From: Savagea sp.
Lineage (GTDB): Bacteria; Bacillota; Bacilli; Bacillales_A; Planococcaceae
Assembly: GCA_030152265.1 (NCBI GenBank)
Contig: JASLHQ010000138.1
Coordinates: 1 to 9,146 of the forward strand
Length of the DNA stretch: 9,146 nt
Direction of reading: 5' to 3'
Positions within the stretch are counted from its first letter, which is position 1. Every line of letters starts with the position of its first letter. The position numbers were made by a program, and so were the translations under genes. Positions 1 through 5,865 of this stretch are shown here, piece by piece. Below the pieces are notes generated by a model. The model did not search any database. It had not been told where the DNA came from and saw only the letters and a list, made by a program, of their open reading frames with translations.

Positions 1-560
1 TGTGATTCAAAATGCGCAACGAGTGCTTCTCGATGTTTCGCACGCGACTCGCGATCTCCTAATGAGTTAATGACAAGCTTTAAATCTTTCAAGCCTGCCC
101 GACGATAAACATCGAGTGCTAAGGCAATCACTTCCGCATCGATCATCGGATTGTCGCTGCCAATTGCCTCTACACCGAACTGAACGAATTGACGGTAACG
201 TCCTGCTTGTTGACGCTCATAACGGAACATCGGACCGACGTAATACAATTTCACCGGTTGATCTGGAATGCCGTGCATTTTATTTTCGACGAACGAACGA
301 ACGACAGGTGCGGTTCCTTCAGGACGCAATGTCATCGAACGCTTTCCACGGTCTTCAAATGTGTACATTTCTTTTTGAACGATATCTGTCGCATCGCCGA
401 CCGTACGTTGGAACAATTCTGTCTGTTCAAAAATTGGTGTGCGAATTTCGCTGTAACGATACGCGCGACATACATCTGAAATGATTTGTTCAACCTTGTG
501 CCATTTCCATGAATCTTGCGGCAAAATGTCTTGTGTACCTCTTGGAACTTTAAAATTCAT
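1..560 (-). CDS. hisS: Histidyl-tRNA synthetase, N-terminal part (cut by window edge)
   Basis: This cytoplasmic enzyme charges tRNA-His with histidine using ATP. Translating the minus strand from the ATG at 558-560 gives 186 codons, open to the window edge, beginning MNFKVPRGTQDILP, the usual HisRS N-terminus. Class II synthetase sequence follows: a TLRPEGT block at residues 77-83 and motif 2, FRYERQQAGRYRQF, at about 112-125, with the motif 2 arginine at R113. The HisA signature motifs and the anticodon-binding domain would lie beyond position 1. An AAGGAGA ribosome binding site sits about 6 nt before the ATG. Upstream is a T-box leader, so expression should rise when tRNA-His is uncharged. 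In Bacillus, aspS normally follows in the same operon, but that is outside the window. Identification is secure; only about 44% of a typical protein of 420-430 residues is visible. Confidence 0.97.
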   Translation of the reverse strand, partial: MNFKVPRGTQDILPQDSWKWHKVEQIISDVCRAYRYSEIRTPIFEQTELFQRTVGDATDIVQKEMYTFEDRGKRSMTLRPEGTAPVVRSFVENKMHGIPDQPVKLYYVGPMFRYERQQAGRYRQFVQFGVEAIGSDNPMIDAEVIALALDVYRRAGLKDLKLVINSLGDRESRAKHREALVAHFES

Positions 561-581
561 AGCGATTCTCCTTTTTGTCAT

Positions 582-629
582 AATAAAAAGCCCTCATCTC
601 TCCTATATCATTATAGAAGGGACGAGAGC
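582..629 (-). terminator. T-box-controlled intrinsic terminator before hisS
   Basis: On the minus strand 590-629 folds into an 18-bp stem with one mismatch and a few G-U pairs, closed by a 4-nt loop (608-611). It is followed by a T-rich run (582-589). The 5' arm contains the CTCGTCCC segment that would instead pair with the T-box sequence to form the antiterminator. The two structures are therefore mutually exclusive, as expected for T-box attenuation. Confidence 0.92.
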
Positions 630-846
630 AATAGCTTCCGCGGTTCCACCCAATTTGATGCATTGTGATGCATCCACTCAACTAGATAACGGCTAGTACC
701 GAATTCGCCTACTTCAGTTCAGCGAAATGCTTCATCGTTGTCTTTCAAAAAGAGGAATGGATGGAACTTACAGCCACGGTTCACATTCTCTAAAACCATT
801 CGAGTCTCTCTTTTACTTATCGAATCATTAGCTTTATTATAATCAT
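582..846 (-). ncRNA. T-box leader (tRNA-sensing riboswitch) of hisS
   Basis: A T-box leader binds a specific tRNA and lets transcription continue only when that tRNA is uncharged. Read on the minus strand, the conserved T-box sequence GGGTGGAACCGCGG lies at 638-651. It is preceded by a perfect 7-bp stem III hairpin (657-674, loop 664-667). Before that is a stem II element with the typical CCGTTAT (686-692) flanked by ACTAG/CTAGT. A stem I distal loop of the form CCGTGGCTGTAAG is at 767-779. An AGTA on the 5' side of stem I (within 814-822) and GAAGCAT on the 3' side (727-733) look like the two sides of the specifier loop. This suggests CAU (727-729), a histidine codon, as specifier, which fits hisS. 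The class is certain. The specifier and the 5' end (placed after the promoter) are inferred. Confidence 0.93.
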
Positions 847-847
847 A

Positions 848-872
848 GTTAATCTTAATCATTTTAGGGTAT
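848..872 (+). promoter_or_regulatory. Candidate sigma-B-type promoter for the amidase gene
   Basis: The plus strand reads GTTAAT (848-853), 13 nt, then GGGTAT (867-872). The -10 matches the Bacillus sigma-B consensus exactly and the -35 matches GTTTAA at four of six positions, with normal spacing. It would start transcription near 879, about 70 nt before the amidase TTG. It is interleaved with the hisS promoter on the other strand. This is pattern matching only, and such short sites can arise by chance. Confidence 0.3.
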
Positions 873-880
873 GAAGTCAA
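852..880 (-). promoter_or_regulatory. Sigma-A-type promoter of the hisS T-box transcript
   Basis: On the minus strand there is a -35 box TTGACT (875-880), a 17-nt spacer and a -10 box TAAGAT (852-857). The start would fall near 845, just ahead of stem I of the leader. A second -10-like TATAAT lies further in at 836-841, but has no convincing -35 at the right distance. Placement relative to the T-box leader supports this as the hisS promoter. Confidence 0.65.
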
Positions 881-902
881 TACCTTTCACTTATTTCTAG
901 CA

Positions 903-931
903 TTGAAAAACGTTTCTCGTTACAATATAAA
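903..931 (+). promoter_or_regulatory. Candidate sigma-A-type promoter close to the amidase start
   Basis: TTGAAA (903-908), 17 nt, then TATAAA (926-931) is a good sigma-A match. Transcription would begin around 938, inside the Shine-Dalgarno sequence at 935-944, leaving almost no leader. That makes it less likely to be productive, or would give a poorly translated transcript. It is listed as an alternative to the site at 848-872. Confidence 0.3.
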
Positions 932-934
932 TCA

Positions 935-944
935 AGGTGGTGAA
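935..944 (+). promoter_or_regulatory. Ribosome binding site that fixes the TTG start of the amidase
   Basis: AAGGTGGTGA is strongly complementary to the 3' end of 16S rRNA and ends about 6 nt before the TTG at 951-953. No comparable site precedes the upstream in-frame TTG at 903. The next ATG (963) is too far from this site. Confidence 0.8.
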
Positions 945-950
945 GACGAT

Positions 951-2489
951 TTGAAAAGAAAAATGACATTTTCTTTGCTCGCGTTTACTTTCGTATGCGG
1001 ATTCTTTTATGCGATGACGAGTTATGCGACGAGCACAGTAGAAACGAAAGGAAAAATGAACGTTCGCTCGGGACCAGGACTCACCTATGACGTCATCGAT
1101 ACACTCCAAGCGAATGAATCGCTCACCGTTCTCGATGAACAAGATGAATGGTTCCACGTTTCTTATAAGAAAGATCGTGAAGGCTGGGTCGCTTCTTGGC
1201 TCGTTGAACGGAAAAGTGATGTGGAGTCGAAAGGTGATGTCGTCATTTCCACAACGGACGGTCTCAACGTACGTCTCGGTCCTTCCACACAATCTAATAT
1301 TATCGGAAAAATGGATGCCGGAAAAGAAGCGACTTTAGAACTTGAACGGGACGGATGGTCATACATTATCGTAGACGGAATGTACGGTTGGGTGCATAGC
1401 TCCTACTTAACAAAAATGACATCTGAAACCCAAAAAGCGAATAATGCAGTAAATCCTTCTCCTGAAGCGAAAGATGGACAGTTCACAGTCATCGTCGACT
1501 CTTTAAACGTCCGCTCACGTCCAGGACTTCAAGGGAAAGTGATCGGTTATGCGCATCAAGGTGAGGCATATAAAGTTTTAGAAGTTGACCATAATTGGGT
1601 AAAAATTCAACTCGATTCAAAAAAATCTGGCTGGGTTGCTAGTTTCCACGGACAACTCAATGCATCCCAAAAATCAGGTGAGCAGCCGAGTTTATTTTTA
1701 ATATCAACAATTGCAGACGGTACGAACTTCCGCGAAGAACCGACGACGCACTCTCCTATCGTAAAACGTCTTGAAGCGGGTTATCATTTAAATGTGTTGA
1801 AAGAAGAGGGAGACTGGTATGAAGTCGAAATCGACGGACAACGTGCCTATGTCGCACAATGGGTCGTATCCACTTTAAACAGTCCGGACATTTCAAAACA
1901 GACAGACGATGCAGAATCGACCGTTCGTAAAAAAGCGTCCATTCCTGGCACGTTGAACGGCATTACGATTGTTTTAGATCCTGGACATGGTGGGCATGAC
2001 CGGGGAACGACAGGCGCACGTGGGACACGCGAAAAAGATTTGACGATGAAAACAGCTGAGGTTCTAGCGCTAAAATTACGTTCTGCTGGTGCAAAAGTAC
2101 ATTTGACACGCGAGCGCGATACGTTCATTCCTTTACGCACACGCGCTCAAATGAAAAGCCAGATGAATGCCGACGCATTCATTAGCATTCATTACGATGC
2201 GAACGTTGATTCAACCGTCGTCGGTCATACGACATTTTACTTCCATGACAATCAAAAAGAACTCGCAGACGTATTGAATGCGACGATCGAACAGCAAGTT
2301 CCTCTACGCAACCGGGGGGTTCAAGTCGGAAACTTCCAAGTGCTCAATGAAAATAGTTCAGATGCCGTTTTATTAGAACTCGGATTTTTAACGAATGCGG
2401 CAGAAGAACAAGTTTTATTATCTTCTCAATTTAGAGAAACTGTTTCGTACGGAATTTACGACGGTTTATTACAGTTTTTCAATGATTAA
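951..2489 (+). CDS. Secreted N-acetylmuramoyl-L-alanine amidase with four SH3b repeats (YrvJ-like)
   Basis: This zinc amidase cleaves the bond between N-acetylmuramic acid and L-alanine in peptidoglycan, outside the membrane. From the TTG at 951 it has 512 residues. A Sec signal peptide (MKRK, a hydrophobic stretch, then SYA) is likely cleaved near residue 27. Four bacterial SH3 repeats follow at about 28-86, 96-154, 177-234 and 247-306. The first three carry a (L/M)NVR core with GWV near the end; the fourth is more diverged (TNFR, AYV). A charged linker precedes an Amidase_3 domain at about 337-511. Expected zinc ligands are H346 in DPGHGG, E361 in REKDLT and H414 in SIHYDAN, with catalytic E476 in LELGF. 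The SH3b repeats probably bind the wall. It stands alone, divergent from hisS and convergent with dtd. The position matches yrvJ of B. subtilis, but the symbol is not assigned because orthology was not tested. Confidence 0.94.
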   Translation: MKRKMTFSLLAFTFVCGFFYAMTSYATSTVETKGKMNVRSGPGLTYDVIDTLQANESLTVLDEQDEWFHVSYKKDREGWVASWLVERKSDVESKGDVVISTTDGLNVRLGPSTQSNIIGKMDAGKEATLELERDGWSYIIVDGMYGWVHSSYLTKMTSETQKANNAVNPSPEAKDGQFTVIVDSLNVRSRPGLQGKVIGYAHQGEAYKVLEVDHNWVKIQLDSKKSGWVASFHGQLNASQKSGEQPSLFLISTIADGTNFREEPTTHSPIVKRLEAGYHLNVLKEEGDWYEVEIDGQRAYVAQWVVSTLNSPDISKQTDDAESTVRKKASIPGTLNGITIVLDPGHGGHDRGTTGARGTREKDLTMKTAEVLALKLRSAGAKVHLTRERDTFIPLRTRAQMKSQMNADAFISIHYDANVDSTVVGHTTFYFHDNQKELADVLNATIEQQVPLRNRGVQVGNFQVLNENSSDAVLLELGFLTNAAEEQVLLSSQFRETVSYGIYDGLLQFFND

Positions 2490-2492
2490 TTT

Positions 2493-2535
2493 AAAAAGCG
2501 TTTGAAATCATCATTCGATTTCAAACGCTTTTTTT
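2493..2535. terminator. Bidirectional intrinsic terminator between amidase and dtd
   Basis: A perfect inverted repeat pairs 2493-2509 with 2517-2533 (17 bp including A/T ends) around a 7-nt loop. GC pairs lie in the middle, with T-runs on the plus strand (2529-2535) and, through the A-run at 2493-2497, on the minus strand. It starts 3 nt after the amidase stop codon. The dtd stop codon (2534-2536) lies at its other edge, so one hairpin can end both convergent transcripts. Confidence 0.93.
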
Positions 2536-2974
2536 ATTTTGACTCTACCATTAACGTAACAGGACCATCATTGATGAGTGATACGTCCATCATCGCACCG
2601 AAACGACCCGTTTCGACATGAATCCCGAGTGCGCGCAATTCTTCATTAAACTGTTCCCATAAAGGTTCTGCTTGCTCTGGGCGCGCTGCTTGAATGAAGC
2701 TCGGGCGTCTCCCTTTACTCACGTCACCGTATAATGTGAATTGAGAGACCGATAGAACCGCTCCACCAACCTCAGATAAATCACGGTTCATCTTTCCTTC
2801 TTCATCTTCCCAAATGCGCAATCCTGCGATTTTTTTCGCTACGTATTTCACATCTTCTGACGTATCTTCATGCGTAATTCCGACGAGTAATACGTATCCT
2901 TTATCGATTGCACCTGTCACTTCACCGTCGATTGTGACCGACGCTTGTTTTGAACGTTGCAATAAAACTTTCAT
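2534..2974 (-). CDS. dtd: D-aminoacyl-tRNA deacylase
   Basis: This cytoplasmic enzyme hydrolyses the ester between tRNA and a wrongly attached D-amino acid (and glycine on tRNA-Ala), recycling the tRNA. The 146-residue product has the normal length for DTD. It carries both family signatures: SQFTLYGD at residues 77-84 and NDGPVT at 135-140, the latter containing the Gly-cisPro motif that rejects L-amino acids. The N-terminus MKVLLQRSKQASV is also typical. An AAGGAAGT ribosome binding site (2981-2988) overlaps the relA stop codon, and only 12 nt separate the two genes. dtd is therefore probably co-transcribed with relA, as in other Bacillales (yrvI position). It ends at the terminator shared with the amidase. 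Nothing looks damaged. Confidence 0.97.
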   Translation of the reverse strand: MKVLLQRSKQASVTIDGEVTGAIDKGYVLLVGITHEDTSEDVKYVAKKIAGLRIWEDEEGKMNRDLSEVGGAVLSVSQFTLYGDVSKGRRPSFIQAARPEQAEPLWEQFNEELRALGIHVETGRFGAMMDVSLINDGPVTLMVESK

Positions 2975-2986
2975 ACTTTCACTTCC

Positions 2987-5206
2987 TTAATTCGTTACAC
3001 GATGTACAGCATGAACATCCGAAATTTGTTTAATTTTCTTCACAATTTGGTGTAAATGTTCAATGCTCGTAATTTCAATCGTCATTTCAATTTTCGCGAT
3101 TTTTTCTTTATTTGCACGACCCGTTACTGCTGTGATCGGTACTTTCATTTCTGTAACTGTCATCATCACTTCATTTAATAAGCCTGAACGATCGAATGCT
3201 GAAATTTCGATGTCGACTTCAAATGTTTTCGATGAGCGACCGCTATCTCCGACTGCCCATTCAACCTCCAAGTAACGGCTATCCGCTTCATCCGTATGAA
3301 CGACGTTCGGACAGTCTGTTCGGTGAACGGAAACGCCTCGACCTTTCGTAATGAAACCGATAATTTCATCTCCTGGAACCGGGTTACAGCATTTCGCCAA
3401 GCGAATGAGCATATTGTCAATGCCTCGAACGATAACGCCTGACTCTGTTTCTTTATATTCTTTTTTCTGCGGAGCTTCTTTTTTCTTTTCTATGTCAGAT
3501 TTCACTTTTTCTAAAGCGTCAATCTTTTCGCGTTCACGGCGTAACCGCTCTGCTAAACGATTGACAATTTGTTGCGCTGTAATTCCACCTGAACCGACAT
3601 TCGCATACATATCTTCTTCTGAAGCGAAACTATACTTATCGAGAACACGTGAAATGTTTTCAGGAGTGAGCACTTCTTTCGGATCATAAAGTTGTGCCTT
3701 AATTTCACGGTCGATTAAGTTTTTCCCTTTGACAACATTTTCTTCTCGTAATTGACGCTTAAAGTATTGTTTAATTTTGCTTCGTGCTTGTGACGTATTT
3801 GCAATCTTCAACCAATCGCGGCTCGGGCCAAACGATTGTTTCGATGTCAATACTTCAACGATGTCTCCCGTCGCTAATTTCTCATCGAGCGGGACCATTT
3901 TTCCGTTCACTTTCGCTCCAATTGTACGGTTTCCTACTTCTGAGTGAACACGATAAGCGAAATCTAACGGAACCGACCCTTTCGGTAATTCAATGACATC
4001 TCCATCCGGTGTAAAGACGTACACCATATCAGAGAATAGATCGAATTTGAGCGACTCCATAAATTCTTCCGCATTCGTCGATTCATTTTGAAGCTCTAAA
4101 ATTTCACGGAACCATGTCAATTTTTGTTCGATATTGTCTGTCGTTTCAGACGCAACACGTCCCTCTTTATACGCCCAGTGCGCCGCGACCCCGTACTCTG
4201 CAATGTGATGCATATCTTCTGTACGAATTTGCACTTCCAACGGGTCCCCTGCTGGTCCAACGACGGTCGTATGAATCGACTGATACATATTTTGTTTCGG
4301 CATCGCAATATAATCTTTAAAGCGCCCTGGCATCGGTTTCCATAACGTATGAATGATGCCGAGTGTCGCATAGCAATCTTTAATGCTTTTCAATACGATA
4401 CGTACCGCCAATAAATCATAAATTTCATTAAATTCTTTATTTTGCAAAGCCATTTTGCGATAAATGGAGTATAAATGTTTTGGACGACCTGAAATTTCCG
4501 CTTCAATGCCCATGCGCTCTACTTCAGAGCGTATAATGTCCATCACTTCTTCTAAATAATCTTCCCGCTCTGCACGCTTTTGTTTCATCATATGAACGAT
4601 GCGGTAATATTGTTGTGGATTTAAATAGCGAAGCGCTGTATCTTCGAGTTCCCATTTAATCGTCGAAATTCCAAGACGATGCGCAAGAGGGGCAAAAATA
4701 TCGAGCGTTTCTGCAGAAATACGACGCTGTTTTTCTTCATTGACATATTTTAATGTACGCATATTATGTAGGCGGTCTGCCAATTTAATTAAAATGACAC
4801 GGATATCTTGTGCCATTGCGATAAACATTTTCCGATGGTTTTCCGCTTGTTTTTCTTCATTTGAGCGGAATTTTAATTTTTCGAGCTTCGTTACTCCATC
4901 TACGAGGACAGCGACTTCTTCGCCAAACTGTTCGACGATATCTTCACGGCTCACTTCTGTATCTTCTACGACATCGTGTAAAAATCCAGCTGCGACTGTC
5001 GCAGGGTCCATTTGTAAGTTCGCTAAAATACCAGCGACTTGAATCGGGTGTAAAATGTATGGCTCGCCCGACTTGCGAAATTGACCTTCATGCGCTTCTT
5101 TCGCTGCAATATATGCCCGTTTGACAAATTCGACGTGCTCTTCGTTCATATACGTCGACACGATATGGTAAATATCTTCTGCTGTCATATCTTTCTCTTT
5201 CGCCAT
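2987..5206 (-). CDS. relA: Bifunctional (p)ppGpp synthetase/hydrolase Rel
   Basis: This enzyme makes (p)ppGpp from ATP and GDP/GTP on starved ribosomes and also degrades it, setting the stringent response. The 739-residue protein has the full long-Rel architecture. The HD hydrolase domain, about 25-200, has H53, H77-D78 and D144 in LADRLHNMR. The synthetase domain, about 240-350, has D264 in YDLLAVR, the RFKD loop at 295-298, and E324 in LEVQIRT. TGS is at about 392-453. A helical and zinc-finger region follows with C606-C607 in AKCCNPVPGD, H628 and C632. A C-terminal ACT domain covers about 662-739. The RFKD loop and intact HD residues point to a true bifunctional enzyme, not a synthetase-only RelA. 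The ATG at 5206 follows AAAGGAGTG at good spacing. It has its own promoter upstream and is followed closely by dtd. Some databases name this gene rel. Confidence 0.98.
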   Translation of the reverse strand: MAKEKDMTAEDIYHIVSTYMNEEHVEFVKRAYIAAKEAHEGQFRKSGEPYILHPIQVAGILANLQMDPATVAAGFLHDVVEDTEVSREDIVEQFGEEVAVLVDGVTKLEKLKFRSNEEKQAENHRKMFIAMAQDIRVILIKLADRLHNMRTLKYVNEEKQRRISAETLDIFAPLAHRLGISTIKWELEDTALRYLNPQQYYRIVHMMKQKRAEREDYLEEVMDIIRSEVERMGIEAEISGRPKHLYSIYRKMALQNKEFNEIYDLLAVRIVLKSIKDCYATLGIIHTLWKPMPGRFKDYIAMPKQNMYQSIHTTVVGPAGDPLEVQIRTEDMHHIAEYGVAAHWAYKEGRVASETTDNIEQKLTWFREILELQNESTNAEEFMESLKFDLFSDMVYVFTPDGDVIELPKGSVPLDFAYRVHSEVGNRTIGAKVNGKMVPLDEKLATGDIVEVLTSKQSFGPSRDWLKIANTSQARSKIKQYFKRQLREENVVKGKNLIDREIKAQLYDPKEVLTPENISRVLDKYSFASEEDMYANVGSGGITAQQIVNRLAERLRREREKIDALEKVKSDIEKKKEAPQKKEYKETESGVIVRGIDNMLIRLAKCCNPVPGDEIIGFITKGRGVSVHRTDCPNVVHTDEADSRYLEVEWAVGDSGRSSKTFEVDIEISAFDRSGLLNEVMMTVTEMKVPITAVTGRANKEKIAKIEMTIEITSIEHLHQIVKKIKQISDVHAVHRVTN

Positions 5207-5245
5207 TGTTTTACACTCCTTTCTGCATTCTTTCCATTTTTATTT

Positions 5246-5274
5246 ATAGTACGGTAATCCCTTATATGTGTAAA
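5246..5274 (-). promoter_or_regulatory. Candidate sigma-A promoter of relA-dtd
   Basis: On the minus strand TTTACA (5269-5274), a 17-nt spacer and TACTAT (5246-5251) fit a sigma-A promoter. It lies between the apt terminator and the relA ribosome binding site, giving a leader of roughly 30 nt. An overlapping TATAAA two to three bases on would need a 20-nt spacer, so it is less likely. The intervening terminator makes a promoter here necessary. Confidence 0.6.
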
Positions 5275-5288
5275 GGAGGAAGCGTTTT

Positions 5289-5320
5289 AAAAAAACATTC
5301 TGCGAGTGATTCACAGAATG
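5289..5320 (-). terminator. Intrinsic terminator after apt
   Basis: On the minus strand 5311-5320 pairs with 5296-5305 (10 bp, one G-U) around a 5-nt loop, followed by seven T residues (5289-5295). It lies about 9 nt after the apt stop codon and separates recJ-apt from relA-dtd. The stem is modest in GC, so some read-through into relA is possible. Confidence 0.85.
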
Positions 5321-5328
5321 CTTTTGAA

Positions 5329-5850
5329 TTATTCTTCATCGTATGTGAGCAATGTACAAACGTCATACCCTTCAATTTTTTTACGTCCTTCTAAATACGC
5401 AAGTTCAATTAAAAAGGCACAACCTGCTACGACGCCACCAAGTTCTTCTACAAGTTCAATCGTCGCTTTAATCGTACCACCTGTTGCGAGCAAATCGTCT
5501 ACGATCAAGACGCGCTGTCCTGGTTTAATTGCATCTTTATGAATCGTTAAACGGTCTGTTCCGTACTCTAAGTCATATTCGACAGATACCGTTTCACGTG
5601 GTAATTTTCCAGGCTTACGGACAGGCGCAAAACCTACTTCTAATGCGTACGCTACTGGGCAACCGATAATAAATCCACGCGCTTCAGGGCCAACGATGAT
5701 GTCCGCTTTCACTTTTTCAGCGTATTTCACGATTTCGTCCGTCGCAAATTTGTACGCTTCTCCGTGATCCATCAATGTCGTAATATCTTTGAAGCTTATC
5801 CCTTCTTTCGGATAATCTTCGACGATTGTAATATACTGTTTTAAATCCAT
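5329..5850 (-). CDS. apt: Adenine phosphoribosyltransferase
   Basis: This cytoplasmic purine-salvage enzyme converts adenine and PRPP to AMP and pyrophosphate. The product is 173 residues, close to the usual 170 for Bacillales Apt. The diagnostic PRPP-binding signature VLIVDDLLATGGT is at residues 114-126. The N-terminal region (YPKEGISFKDIT, 13-24) and the GPEARGF block (54-60) are those of Apt rather than of xanthine or hypoxanthine enzymes. It lies 15 nt after recJ, with an AGGAGGAAG ribosome binding site that overlaps the recJ TAG stop, so the two genes are probably translated from one message. A terminator follows directly. Adjacency to relA is conserved in Bacillales and places purine salvage next to ppGpp synthesis, though here the terminator separates their transcripts. 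Confidence 0.97.
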   Translation of the reverse strand: MDLKQYITIVEDYPKEGISFKDITTLMDHGEAYKFATDEIVKYAEKVKADIIVGPEARGFIIGCPVAYALEVGFAPVRKPGKLPRETVSVEYDLEYGTDRLTIHKDAIKPGQRVLIVDDLLATGGTIKATIELVEELGGVVAGCAFLIELAYLEGRKKIEGYDVCTLLTYDEE

Positions 5851-5865
5851 CTTTCCTTCTTCCTC

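Noticed and set aside
116..484. Open frames of 96-122 codons on the plus strand
   Set aside because: They lie antisense to hisS, whose minus-strand translation is an unmistakable HisRS. The frames have no family resemblance or ribosome binding site.
836..843. Palindromic ATTATAAT that reads as a -10 box on both strands
   Set aside because: Neither strand has a -35 at 16-18 nt. On the minus strand TTGACT fits TAAGAT (852-857) better. It is left as an AT-rich element.
903..950. Upstream in-frame TTG start extending the amidase by 16 residues
   Set aside because: It has no Shine-Dalgarno, it would put a charged stretch before the signal peptide, and a strong site at 935-944 clearly serves the TTG at 951.
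897..1292. Minus-strand open frame of 131 codons inside the amidase 5' region
   Set aside because: It is a shadow of the amidase frame, which has a signal peptide and SH3b repeats. It would also cover the hisS/amidase promoter region's edge without a start signal.
5273..5330. AAAGGAGGA on the plus strand downstream of the relA promoter, suggesting a small gene
   Set aside because: No ATG, GTG or TTG follows at a usable distance, and the downstream sequence is the apt terminator. The purine run is the complement of sequence just upstream of the relA -35.
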